From TM7 phylum sp. oral taxon 349 (GTDB taxonomy: Bacteria > Patescibacteriota > Saccharimonadia > Saccharimonadales > Saccharimonadaceae), in NCBI GenBank assembly GCA_018127705.1, contig CP072328.1, positions 868,001 to 932,000 on the forward strand: a DNA stretch of 64,000 nt. Direction: 5' to 3'. A program made the position numbers and the translations under genes. Shown here one piece after another: positions 49,767 through 58,789 of the stretch; position 1 is the stretch's first letter, and each line of letters opens with the position of its first letter. Below the pieces are notes generated by a model. It was not told the DNA's origin. It ran no database searches and worked only from the letters and a program-made list of their open reading frames with translations.

Positions 49767-51374
49767 ATGTTTAGAAAGCTTGTATCAAACCTTTCGTTTA
49801 GCCCTGCACTCGTCGGGCAACTAGGGTTTTATGCTAAACGCCTGAGAAAAGAGGAAACTACACGCCGCCTTGGGCTTATATTTACTGCTCTCGCGCTTAT
49901 CGTCCAGTCATTTACGATGCTTCAAGCACCAGAACCAGCAAGCGCAGCCGATGCTACCGACATGGTATACGGCGGCACTCATACACCAAGCGCTGTCATG
50001 TCTAGCTACGACCAGAACGTCAATAATATTCGCGATCTATACACTGCCATTGGTATTTCTCGTGCCGACATCCAACGAGCAACCGGTAATCTAGAGTATC
50101 ACCGCAGTAGTGAGGGACTGTATTCCTGGGGGATGAAGCCTGTTTTTGGTGCTTCAAGCGGCGAAGGAAGCTATACCGTAAAAACGAGCGGCGGTACGCG
50201 TACATTCTACTACCGACCACAACGTCTTTGGGGAAATAGCGGTTCTTACTCTGCTTACGTTGGGCGATCCTCATCAACCGGCTTATGGTTTGGCATTATG
50301 CGCTCATGCGGTAACTTGATCACGTTTACTATCCCGCCGCGACCAGCGTGCCCTCCGGGTCAAGTAGGAACCTACCCTAACTGTTCAACGCCGCCTAAAA
50401 ATCCGACCTCAACATGCTCGGCACTTGATATCAAAAAGAATGGCGATACCTATCAATTCACCGGCAGCGGGATTGTCACAGATGGCGCAACGATTTCAAA
50501 GTATATATTTCAGGTATACCGTGACAACACACTTGTTAAAACGATAGAGAGTAGTTCAAGCGTCGCAACTTACACAGAGAAGACTCCCGGTAGTTACTCG
50601 GTCAAATTAACGATCAAAACATCACTTGGCGATAGAACGAGCGCTGGGTGCACCAAGGGTTTTACAATCGCTCCACCAGCAAAGTGCCCGCAGAACCCAG
50701 CCCTACTCAAAACAGACCCAAACTGCCAACCATGTCCCGGCGATTCAACGATTTGGATCAACGATACAAAATGCAATGCTGAAATTATTCAAACCAAGAC
50801 CGCACAAAATACGTCACAGAACAACACCGACGCCACAACGATCGCGGCAAAAGCTACTGATCAAATCGTGTACAAAATTAACGTCACCAACAAAGGACTA
50901 AAAGCAACAGAATACACGATCAAGGAGGATCTAGCCGATGTTCTGCAATACGCTAGTCTAGAAAACACTGGTGGCGGCACGCTCACAGACGACAATTCAT
51001 CAGATGGAATCGCGACAAAAACACTGCTGACATGGCCAAAAGTAACATTAAAACCAGGTGAGACACAGACTCGTATATTTAGCGTAAAACTCGCGAGCAC
51101 GATTGCCGCAAAAGGCGCCGGCACAGGCAACCCAAATTCCTACGACTGCGTCATGACAAATACATTCGGAAACACTGTCAATATCAACGTTGATTGCCCT
51201 GTCCAGAAAAAGGTTGAGTCAGTTGTTGCACAACTGCCACATACCGGTCCTAACGAGAACATCGCATTTGCAGCGATTATATTCGCCGTCGTTGCGTTCT
51301 TCTACGCACGCTCACGCCAACTGAAAAAAGAAGTCCGCTTAATACGCCGCGACTTTAGTACTGGTACAATTTAA
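49767..51374 (+). CDS. Cell-surface protein with DUF11-like domain and LPHTG signal
   Basis: 535 aa. A basic N-terminal block (FSPALVGQLGFYAKRLRKEE, residues 11-30) precedes the hydrophobic span and the cleavage-like PASAAD near 57-62, an unusually long pre-signal region. The ectodomain has many Cys, including CPPGQVGTYPNCS and CPQNPALLKTDPNCQPCPG, possibly disulfide-bonded by a VKOR pathway. A DUF11-type domain (DQIVYKINVTNKG near 375, LKPGETQTRIFSVKLAS) follows. The end is QLPHTGPNE, a membrane span, and RSRQLKKE, a sortase signal. It is likely displayed for contact with the host cell; this is inference. Confidence 0.82.
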   Translation: MFRKLVSNLSFSPALVGQLGFYAKRLRKEETTRRLGLIFTALALIVQSFTMLQAPEPASAADATDMVYGGTHTPSAVMSSYDQNVNNIRDLYTAIGISRADIQRATGNLEYHRSSEGLYSWGMKPVFGASSGEGSYTVKTSGGTRTFYYRPQRLWGNSGSYSAYVGRSSSTGLWFGIMRSCGNLITFTIPPRPACPPGQVGTYPNCSTPPKNPTSTCSALDIKKNGDTYQFTGSGIVTDGATISKYIFQVYRDNTLVKTIESSSSVATYTEKTPGSYSVKLTIKTSLGDRTSAGCTKGFTIAPPAKCPQNPALLKTDPNCQPCPGDSTIWINDTKCNAEIIQTKTAQNTSQNNTDATTIAAKATDQIVYKINVTNKGLKATEYTIKEDLADVLQYASLENTGGGTLTDDNSSDGIATKTLLTWPKVTLKPGETQTRIFSVKLASTIAAKGAGTGNPNSYDCVMTNTFGNTVNINVDCPVQKKVESVVAQLPHTGPNENIAFAAIIFAVVAFFYARSRQLKKEVRLIRRDFSTGTI

Positions 51375-51400
51375 CACATATTTAAAACAAGGGGTGGTAT

Positions 51401-51982
51401 ATGAACAACGAAAAGTTATCAGGGTCAACCGAAAAGGGAGAGTCATTAAATGAGTTGCGCGAGTTCACTACCGAGCAATACGAAGTTGCAAGCGAGAACC
51501 GTGAACGAGAATCAACTCGCGAAAATAAAGCGGAAAGACTTGAAAACGCGCGCCGCGAAACGCTTGAAGCTGTTGCAAAGGCCGAAAAAGAAAATCGCCA
51601 AGAAACGGAGCGGAGTGACCCATCACCAGCCGAACGACGTAAAGGACCGATTTCTAAGCAGGAGCGAGAAAAAGCATTCGCTAAAACTATGGACGAAGTG
51701 CAATCTCACATGTCAGCGCCGAGTCGCACCTTCAGTAAAATTATTCATAACAAAGTCGTCGAAAAGACCAGCGAAGCTGTCGGTAATTCTGTCGCGCGAC
51801 CAAACGCTATTTTATCAGGGGCAGTTTGCTCGTTCGTTCTCGTGCTTGCCACCTATCTCATAGCACGCGCATATGGTTACCAATTATCAGGCACTGAAAC
51901 GATTGCTGCTTTTGGGCTTGGGTGGGTTGTCGGGCTCGTCTACGACTATTTCCGACTGCTTATTATTGGTAAAGATAGGTAG
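51401..51982 (+). CDS. Hypothetical protein, charged coiled-coil plus two membrane helices
   Basis: 193 aa. Residues 1-110 are very rich in Glu, Arg and Lys with heptad-like spacing (EYEVASENRERESTREN, ETLEAVAKAEKENRQETER), suggesting a coiled coil. Two hydrophobic segments near 140-157 and 165-187 end the protein, so the coil is probably cytoplasmic. GGGGTGG lies before the ATG. It follows the surface protein by 26 nt and may be co-transcribed. No family recognised. Confidence 0.65.
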   Translation: MNNEKLSGSTEKGESLNELREFTTEQYEVASENRERESTRENKAERLENARRETLEAVAKAEKENRQETERSDPSPAERRKGPISKQEREKAFAKTMDEVQSHMSAPSRTFSKIIHNKVVEKTSEAVGNSVARPNAILSGAVCSFVLVLATYLIARAYGYQLSGTETIAAFGLGWVVGLVYDYFRLLIIGKDR

Positions 51983-52053
51983 GGATAGAGGTAGGAGCCA
52001 AGTTAAGGCTTAAAAGACTTTCGCAGACTCATTACCTTTACATAAATAAGTCT

Positions 52054-55000
52054 CTACCGTAATTTTATCGTCACTTCATCATCCTGGCGGGATGACACTG
52101 CGTCCATACGCCCATCAGACGACTGCTGTGGCGGTTGTTGCGACGATATCATTCCGGTTTGCGGCACGGACGTGACGGTATTAAAATCGTCGCGTAAGCT
52201 AGCGGTAGTTGATGTAGGCGTTAGACTGCTCGCCGATTGCAGCGAAGAGGCTGCCGACTGATTTGCTAACCCAGGATGCTGTATCTGCTGTGGAAGCATA
52301 TTGTTGCCATATTGAGCCGCCGATTGGCTAGCAACAGGATAACCGCCCATTTTTGAGGTCGCACCTGATTGGAGCGGATTGCTTATTGCCCCAGAGGTAG
52401 ACGCCGGAGGCGGGCTCATTGGCGGGGCGGCTGGCTGTGGCGGCATCATTTTGCCTGTACTCGCAATATTCGCTGCCGGTGGGCGGCCACTCCCCCCTGT
52501 CATCTGCTTACGCTTAGCGAGCCACTCATCCAAAAATGATGAACTACTGGATTTTGGCGCACCAATGCCACCAGACTTTGCCCCAGCGGATGGAGCCGCC
52601 CTCCCTGTCTTTGCTCCAGACTGTGCAGTATCTGCCGTTTTAAGTCGTTCAAAGATTTCTCGTTCTACTTGTGCACGTGGATGTCCATATTTCACTGCAG
52701 ATAGCCGCTTCAGCGCATCACCGAGCTGCTGATTGCTCTGCCCCATAGGCGGAACCCAGCTCATACTAAATGGCGCCGAAGGCACACCCTCTATCTGCGC
52801 CACACAAACCGACTCAAAGTTTGGTAACTTCGTCAGATCTTCCGCGTCAAACACCGGAGTATAGCGCTTTACCATAATCTCTGCGTCAGTAATACCAATA
52901 CGCCCGGTGATCGTCGTGCCAACGTTACCTAAAATTGCTTCACGCAGGCTTTCCTGTAGCTGTGTCATAAACTGGTTACCAAGCACCAAGCTTAACCGGT
53001 ACTTACGCGCTTCGCTAAGGATAGTTTCAAAGCTATCGGTCGCAAAGTTCTGGAACTCATCAACATACAACGTGAAATCTTTACGTTCTTCCTCTGGTAT
53101 GTTTGCGCGAGCCATTGCTGCTGCCTGGAACTTCATCACAAAAATAATACCAAGGAGCTTCGAGTTCAAGTCGCCCATCTTCCCCTTTGATAAGTTTGCG
53201 AGCAAAATTTTACGATTATTCATAATATCCGCAAAATTAAATCCGCTTTTCTTCTGTCCAATAATATTTCGCATTGCATCATTAGAGATAAATGGCCCAA
53301 ACTTTGACACAACCCAGCTAATGACTTCGCCCGCTTCACTTGATCGCTGCGACGCCGGGAACTCTTTCGTCCAGAAGTCAAGCACTTGTTGGTCGGTAAC
53401 ATACTTCAGTTTGCTCTTCATAAACGCGTCATCAATAAGCAATTTTGGAATATCAATAAACGTACCACCTCCCGGATCGCTCATCAGTAACAACGCACAG
53501 TTTCGAAATATATGCTCAAGACGCGGGCCAACGATTCCCGTATGTCCAGGGTCATATAATCCATACAGCATCCCAATTGCCTCCTGCACCAAAAAGTCTT
53601 TTTGGTCGGGGTGATCAAACTCAAACATATTTAGTCCGATCGGATTGTCCATGTCGCTTGGGTTAAAGTAAACAACATCCTCAACGCGCTCCTTTGGCAC
53701 TTTACTTAAGAGCGCCTCCGCCGAGTCACCGTGCGGATCAACGAACGCAAAACCACGACCATCCAGCATATCTTGGTATGCCAGATTCTCTTGCAACACA
53801 GACTTTCCAACACCAGTCTGTCCGATCACATGAATATGACGGCGACGGTCTTTGTCGCTCAAACGAATCGGTTTTTTCACACCACGGAACTCGTTATAGC
53901 CAAGCAATAGTCCCGTTTCCATGACTTGTGTCGGACCATCGACCTGCTTGCTCATTTGCCGCTTCACTTGCGATGTAGGTATACTGTTTTGATCTGGCAG
54001 ATGAAAAAGCGTTGCCAGCTCTACACTGTTCAATATGTTCTGGTTAACCTGTTGCGGAAAGAACCTAAAGATAAACGATGAGGTTAGCTCTTCAATATTC
54101 TTTGATAGGTTAAACTTAAAGCCATTAAACGTTGGCGAATCAAACAATGCAAATGCTGCAACAATATTCTTCAAGACACCCTGCGAACGTGCTGCTGTAT
54201 TCGACGACACGACCACACGAACCAGAACCTCATAACCAGGATACCGCGTCTTTTCCTGGATCGCCTCAACTGTCGCCTGCTCAACTGCATTTAATTGCTT
54301 ATTTTCTTCACCAGGACCTTTATTGCTATCAGCCGACCCAGTCGGCGGCTTCCACAGCGCCTCCATCAATTCGTTTGGCGAGAAAAATGAACCGAGCGGA
54401 GACTTCTTGCCACTCTGTTTATCTTTAATAATCTTCTCAGCCATTGATACGGCAACCTTTGACCAGTTGTCGCGTGCTGGGCGAATCAAAAATTGTAACC
54501 CAATGCCATCTTCACGTCCTGCTGCAGAAATCGCATTCAGCAAAGCACGCGATGCATCGCGCTTTGATTCCATGTAGGTTGCAATAGGATATGAATAATG
54601 CTTCTTAAGAGTAAATTCACCGCCAATCGTCCCACTCATCTTTCCCACTTTGCTAAACACCGAGTGTTCCGTTACCTCTTCGAGTCGTGCTGACGGGTAT
54701 GCCGCTGCCACCGCTTGGCGCACAACGCTCGTAAGAACCGTCGGCACGACAGCATAATAATACACAAGCCCATCACGCGCCACGATTTCAAACGACAGAT
54801 GACGCTGACCGTAGATTCGACTCTTAAATCCCTTCGTAGCAGTACTTGCAATAATGTTATACATTACTTGTGCTTGCGACAATACTTCCTCGGTCAAGTC
54901 GCGTTTATCGCGATTTTCACCCGCGATATCGTCACTCGCTGGTGGTAAATGGATTAAAATCGGCACCATCTTCAGTCCGCGCTCGTAGTTCTTCGCTTCG

Positions 55001-55089
55001 CGCAGTGTGCCGCGATACACGAAAAATATAACTGTTGCGCCAGCCGCAATTAACGCTGCTGTAACAAAAAGTACCACTAGTGCGCCCAC
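52054..55089 (-). CDS. VirD4/TraG-like type IV secretion ATPase
   Basis: 1011 aa. One N-terminal membrane helix (residues 4-25) is followed by an accessory region of about 350 residues. The P-loop ATPase has Walker A HIHVIGQTGVGKSVL near 426, FAFVDPHGDSAEALL, and Walker B FTLYVDEFQNFA near 667. LVLGNQFMTQLQE follows near 700. This is the layout of coupling-type ATPases (TraG/TraD/VirD4, DUF87-like). The last 180 residues are Pro/Ser/Gln-rich. It may energise transfer of DNA or protein, or a pilus-like machine. No relaxase or VirB genes are adjacent, apart from two small genes upstream. Confidence 0.83.
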   Translation of the reverse strand: MGALVVLFVTAALIAAGATVIFFVYRGTLREAKNYERGLKMVPILIHLPPASDDIAGENRDKRDLTEEVLSQAQVMYNIIASTATKGFKSRIYGQRHLSFEIVARDGLVYYYAVVPTVLTSVVRQAVAAAYPSARLEEVTEHSVFSKVGKMSGTIGGEFTLKKHYSYPIATYMESKRDASRALLNAISAAGREDGIGLQFLIRPARDNWSKVAVSMAEKIIKDKQSGKKSPLGSFFSPNELMEALWKPPTGSADSNKGPGEENKQLNAVEQATVEAIQEKTRYPGYEVLVRVVVSSNTAARSQGVLKNIVAAFALFDSPTFNGFKFNLSKNIEELTSSFIFRFFPQQVNQNILNSVELATLFHLPDQNSIPTSQVKRQMSKQVDGPTQVMETGLLLGYNEFRGVKKPIRLSDKDRRRHIHVIGQTGVGKSVLQENLAYQDMLDGRGFAFVDPHGDSAEALLSKVPKERVEDVVYFNPSDMDNPIGLNMFEFDHPDQKDFLVQEAIGMLYGLYDPGHTGIVGPRLEHIFRNCALLLMSDPGGGTFIDIPKLLIDDAFMKSKLKYVTDQQVLDFWTKEFPASQRSSEAGEVISWVVSKFGPFISNDAMRNIIGQKKSGFNFADIMNNRKILLANLSKGKMGDLNSKLLGIIFVMKFQAAAMARANIPEEERKDFTLYVDEFQNFATDSFETILSEARKYRLSLVLGNQFMTQLQESLREAILGNVGTTITGRIGITDAEIMVKRYTPVFDAEDLTKLPNFESVCVAQIEGVPSAPFSMSWVPPMGQSNQQLGDALKRLSAVKYGHPRAQVEREIFERLKTADTAQSGAKTGRAAPSAGAKSGGIGAPKSSSSSFLDEWLAKRKQMTGGSGRPPAANIASTGKMMPPQPAAPPMSPPPASTSGAISNPLQSGATSKMGGYPVASQSAAQYGNNMLPQQIQHPGLANQSAASSLQSASSLTPTSTTASLRDDFNTVTSVPQTGMISSQQPPQQSSDGRMDAVSSRQDDEVTIKLR

Positions 55090-55101
55090 TCTGCCCCCAT
55101 C

Positions 55102-55521
55102 CTAGTCTTCTGCCTGCCCTATCACTCGCCCATAGCGCTGTCTAATATACTCAATTTGCAGCTCACTGATTTTACACTCGCGCTCATACGGATCATTTTT
55201 CGTCTCAGCTAAAATCTTCTTTGCCTTATCGACCCATTCCTTCTCAATTAGATCATCATCGTTCGCTAGCATAGCTGTCGTATCGTCAGAAACCCCTACG
55301 CCACCGTCTGACTGTGCAGGTAATACCGGAGTAGGAAGCGCAGGGGCTGCCGCAGCAGCAGCTTGAACCGCTTCCGCTCGGACAGATCCAATCTCACGGT
55401 GATTTTCAACGCCGCTCTGTGCTACTTCAAGAGAATTTTGTGCTGCACCCACCTCATATTGAGACGCTGCCGGTTGAATTTCTCCAATTGGCGCTAATTG
55501 TTCCTGCTGCCTAGGTTCCAT
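55102..55521 (-). CDS. Hypothetical protein upstream of the VirD4-like gene
   Basis: 139 aa, acidic. Residues 1-80 are Gln/Ala/Val-rich low complexity (VQAAAAAAPALPTPVLPAQ). The C-terminal 55 residues look folded and charged (DDDLIEKEWVDKAKKIL, then ECKISELQIEYIRQRYG). There is no membrane segment. It ends 12 nt before the VirD4-like gene on the same strand, so a soluble accessory role for that ATPase is plausible. Family not recognised. Confidence 0.6.
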   Translation of the reverse strand: MEPRQQEQLAPIGEIQPAASQYEVGAAQNSLEVAQSGVENHREIGSVRAEAVQAAAAAAPALPTPVLPAQSDGGVGVSDDTTAMLANDDDLIEKEWVDKAKKILAETKNDPYERECKISELQIEYIRQRYGRVIGQAED

Positions 55522-55573
55522 ATCTGTTAAATTATACCATAAGAGTAACCAATATTACTAGCGCTTCAAAGGT

Positions 55574-55954
55574 TTATTGCTGCTTATAAACATAAAATAT
55601 TGCCACCGCCTCAAACACAGCAACGAGCATAATCTCATACAGCTTCAGCCCACCAATAGACTGCACAGCCATAAGGATAATCGGCGAAAACGCCAAAACA
55701 CTCCCGTATGCGATTGACCGAGAGAAAGAAACGCTGCCGTAATGGTCGCCCGCCTTGCTTCTACGGATACGAACTAAGATAAGTCGTATACTATGCAACA
55801 AAAAAGTCAGCACCCCAAGCACCGACATATATAAGAGTAAGAACACCAGTAATATAATCAACGGGCTTGAATGCGAAGGAGTAGACGACTGCATGATGGC
55901 GAGAACCCCAACAATTGAACAAACCGTTATAAAAGCTACTATGCGTCTCAACAT
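55574..55954 (-). CDS. Four-helix membrane protein
   Basis: 126 aa from MLRRIVAF. Four hydrophobic segments (about residues 5-20, 28-52, 76-97, 103-122) with a basic cytoplasmic loop HSIRLILVRIRRSKAG. No signature recognised; size and topology recall small T4SS components (VirB2/PilC-like), but this is speculative. The ATG at 55954 is 7 nt after TGG-TATCAT with no SD. A longer frame from 56026 would include that promoter. It lies 52 nt upstream of the 55102-55521 gene. Confidence 0.6.
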   Translation of the reverse strand: MLRRIVAFITVCSIVGVLAIMQSSTPSHSSPLIILLVFLLLYMSVLGVLTFLLHSIRLILVRIRRSKAGDHYGSVSFSRSIAYGSVLAFSPIILMAVQSIGGLKLYEIMLVAVFEAVAIFYVYKQQ

Positions 55955-55961
55955 ATTTATT

Positions 55962-55967
55962 ATGATA
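55962..55967 (-). promoter_or_regulatory. Extended -10 of the 55574-55954 gene, leaderless type
   Basis: TGG-TATCAT on the minus strand, 7 nt before the ATG. Confidence 0.5.
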
Positions 55968-56059
55968 CCACCACCCTTAAAGGCATATAAGCAGTTTCGC
56001 GAAAAACGAAACACCTTTCTAAACAACTATTAGGGTCGCCGCTAGCTGCTTATAGCCTA

Positions 56060-56245
56060 ATTGACCGCTCGCGTGACGCGAGCATCTAGTCTTGCGATTG
56101 CGAGTCTATTATCTACGCACCTGATTCTCGCCGACGATAACTTCATCAAGGATTTATCAGGTGCGCAGCGCTCAAGCTTTCGCGCGCTACAACGCCAAGA
56201 GTACATATCTCGGCGGAGCTTAGGTGGTATCACGTTTCGCATAAA
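56060..56245. other. Highly structured GC-richer segment, possible ncRNA
   Basis: In an otherwise AT-rich gap, several stems lie in a row: GCTCGCG-TGA-CGCGAGC, CTTGC-GATT-GCGAG, and the 9-bp pair GCACCTGAT / ATCAGGTGC around a 30-nt loop. Open frames of about 60 codons exist on both strands but resemble nothing. The strand cannot be chosen from the stems alone. Confidence 0.4.
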
Positions 56246-56269
56246 ATACGAACTCTTTATTTTATGAAA

Positions 56270-57316
56270 AATTTCTTCACAGAATGTTCATAAAATAGTA
56301 TTTGTGCTGCCACCTAGTTTCCGTCGTATAAGCTAACTTTGCAAGGTGTTGTATTTTAAATTGTTAATGTTTGTCGCTTTTTGTTTTGTCAAAGCTATGT
56401 TTCAATACTAGCACAAACAACGCTATACGTCAATATATTTGACATTACTTTCGTAGACATATTTACTATGTTGTATTTTACTCATCAATATCACCTCTGT
56501 TCTTTATTATTTATGTTGGATTAATTTATACGTAGCTAAATTAACAACATTAAGGAATGTTTTGCTGTTTATTCAGCCATTTTGCGCTACTTAAAGAGCT
56601 GTTTGTTTGTTTTACAACAAAGCATTTTACTTTTCCTAGTAAATGTTACAGCCTGCTCTAATAAGACAAAAAACAGGATCGTAAAATGCCAGACTAGATA
56701 CACTCTTATAGTATCTTCAAGAAACAATCGATCAAACAAAGAACACACGACTTACATAACTTTTACATGATTTACTTATGCATACTTAATAAAATACAGG
56801 TGCTTGATTCAATAAATTTCTACAAGAAAACCATCTCAAATCCCGAGCGTTAAATGATTGATTTGAATTAACGATTCCGAAACTATCAAACCTGCTCTGC
56901 ATATTTTACTAATGCTAAAAGTAGCGACGAACCGTCTAAGATATACCAAAACAATACTAGAGCGCAACACTCTAGTCAGTTTAAAAATAATAAAATGTCC
57001 ATCAAAAAATTAATTTATTAACCCGTCTCGCCGCATCCACAAAAAATTATGCCGAATAATAACCTCACACACGCATTCTAGAACTAGATTATAAATAGCG
57101 TCTAGCAAACCATTATGTCCTACAAGTACCTGAGTTAGACCTCAAATCTGACAATTGCATGAGGCCGACCCTACATCTAGTGTTAAGTAAGTTGACTCTA
57201 TGAGCTAACCTGCTTTTTGACAGCACCGCTAAAACACTGTTTCGAAAATAGTGCGATAGCCTTATTGAAGTCTATAGAGGATCTTCATTACAGTCTCGCT
57301 CCATAGGAGCATCCGG
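56270..57316. other. Gene-free AT-rich stretch
   Basis: More than 1 kb without a convincing gene, RNA or repeat. A 62-codon frame at 56582-56770 (+) has no SD, promoter or family likeness and is not accepted. Confidence 0.5.
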
Positions 57317-57318
57317 GC

Positions 57319-57362
57319 GGGCGAAACGTATCTTCATGCTCCGACAAAGATACGTTTCGCCC
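57319..57362. repeat. 16-bp perfect hairpin
   Basis: Arms GGGCGAAACGTATCTT and its exact complement, 12-nt loop. It lies 10 nt after the stop of the small minus-strand gene at 57373. There is no T-run on either side, so it may be an mRNA 3'-end stabiliser or protein-binding site rather than an intrinsic terminator. Confidence 0.7.
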
Positions 57363-57372
57363 CGCTCTCCCT

Positions 57373-57528
57373 TTAGCGACTTTTGATGCGTTTCCGAGAT
57401 GTCTGCTTATCTAAAATTTCTATTGTCCAATGCTTCCTAGCCAAACCTCTCTGCATTCCCGGCTTATCCTGAGCTGCATGACGTTGCTGGTTATTAAATG
57501 TTGCAGTGCCCTTTTGCTTTGACATCAT
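57373..57528 (-). CDS. Small basic hypothetical protein (51 aa)
   Basis: The frame starts MMSKQKGTATFNNQQRHAAQ, continues DKPGMQRGLARKHWTIEIL, and ends in a basic tail. Composition is hydrophilic and natural, unlike other frames in this gap. Two adjacent ATGs can serve; no SD is evident. A 16-bp hairpin follows directly. I recognise no family; a nucleic-acid-binding role would fit the charge but is not shown. Confidence 0.45.
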   Translation of the reverse strand: MMSKQKGTATFNNQQRHAAQDKPGMQRGLARKHWTIEILDKQTSRKRIKSR

Positions 57529-58037
57529 TGAGTTCGCAGTACTACTTGGTTGGCTCTACGTTTAAAGTTTTACCTTGAAAACAAGCCTTTTCTAATACAG
57601 TAAGCATTGCTGCGATGGTAGTTCAATATGCAAGCTACCATGCGTTTAAACCTTTTCAAATTAATTCTGCTAGAAAAACTCTGATCTCATATTCAAGCAA
57701 CATGAGCATAGACTATACCGAGCCCCCATATTAGGCTACATCTCAAACGACAAAAATACAGAGAAGTTTATATAGTTCTTTCAGCTATACAAATGGGCGA
57801 CACTTTTAAAATGCGAGATCAGGATATTTCCATTTCTTCCTGCGTATAAGTCCGATCAAATACACAAGCTTATGGTGTAACTGAAATGCTAATGATTTTT
57901 CATTATGAGACATAGAGATCGGTTAATTATCGTTGTTGTTCCGCCCGCCTCATCCTAAGAATAAAAATTCAAAATCGCATCAAAAACAACTGCTATGATT
58001 TGTGGTATTTTTTACTTGATTAAATCCCAAAAAGTTA
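57529..58037. other. Gene-free stretch
   Basis: AT-rich, no gene or RNA recognised before the promoter at 58038. Confidence 0.45.
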
Positions 58038-58066
58038 TTGACACAAGCACTTTTCCGTCATATTAT
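58038..58066 (+). promoter_or_regulatory. Near-consensus promoter of the small RNA at 58073
   Basis: TTGACA (58038-58043), 17-nt spacer, TATTAT (58061-58066). The -35 is the perfect consensus, one of the best promoters in the window. Confidence 0.75.
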
Positions 58067-58072
58067 AGGGGT

Positions 58073-58170
58073 AGTTCTTGAGCAAAAAAATTGTACAAGA
58101 ACCAAAAATAAACATATTTCTGAAAACTCCACGATAAAAACAACCACTACTCGCAGGTGGTTGTTTTTTA
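58073..58170 (+). ncRNA. Candidate small RNA, about 98 nt
   Basis: Bounded by the promoter at 58038-58066 and a clean terminator (ACAACCAC / GTGGTTGT then T6, 58138-58169). A 7-bp 5' stem (GTTCTTG / CAAGAAC) with a 15-nt loop is visible. The middle is A-rich and unpaired. No Rfam-type family recognised. Alternatively, a 19-codon frame (TTG start at 58078, MSKKIVQEPK...) ends just before the terminator. Confidence 0.6.
58138..58169 (+). terminator. Terminator of the 58073 transcript
   Basis: 8-9 bp stem, short loop, T6 tract. Confidence 0.85.
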
Positions 58171-58246
58171 TGGCGTTCTAAGAAAATATATGTGGACGCG
58201 AGCGGCATCTAAGTTGTTACGCGTTGATGAGAATCATCCACTTTTT

Positions 58247-58273
58247 TGTGGCTCACATTCACTATGAGCCACA
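58247..58273. repeat. 9-bp inverted repeat
   Basis: TGTGGCTCA / TGAGCCACA with a 9-nt loop. No T-run on the outgoing side; significance unknown. Confidence 0.45.
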
Positions 58274-58498
58274 GATTTATTCCAGGTGCATATTGACGAT
58301 TAACGACGAATCAAAATAAAAAAGAGTGAGACTATACTTATACTGAGAGGCATCGTCTCCAATCTCAAGCATAGATATTCCCTCTTTTTTTCTAACTATT
58401 ATCAGCAACCGCCGTTTGCCCTATACATGTTTCGTCTTATATCCTCATGCGAAATGAAATGTCTTCTGGTGCATTTATTATTTTCGGTTCAGGTTAAT

Positions 58499-58560
58499 AA
58501 GCATGGAGCAAATGTAAACCGTAGATATGTTAATAGATCTTTTAAATAGCTTGTGTTGAT
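58499..58560. repeat. Dispersed intergenic repeat, copy 2
   Basis: Aligns with 17955-18018 (CATGGAGCAA, CCGTAGATAT, TTAATAGATCTTT). It lies 230 nt downstream of tmRNA, whereas copy 1 lies upstream of rpsU. Confidence 0.6.
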
Positions 58561-58757
58561 TAGCCTAACTTAAACTATGTAATGACTTATAAGTTACTCA
58601 TACATTGGAGATTCAATAAACTAAAACGAGATCGACTAGTCCACAGCACTGAACTGAATATAAAACGAACCCGTAAAGAAAAGGACTTATACTGTCGAAA
58701 ATTACTATGGGTCGTCGTTCCCTTGCCACGCCCGGGGGGTAGGTTCAAATACACAAT

Positions 58758-58780
58758 AAAAAACGACCTAATTGGTCGTC
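58758..58780 (-). terminator. tmRNA terminator
   Basis: ACGACC-AATT-AGGTCGT followed by T6 on the minus strand, 10 nt after the tmRNA CCA. Confidence 0.85.
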
Positions 58781-58789
58781 AAATCTACA

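Noticed and set aside
56582-56770. 62-codon frame in the gene desert
   Set aside because: No SD, no nearby -10, low-complexity AT-driven composition and no family likeness.
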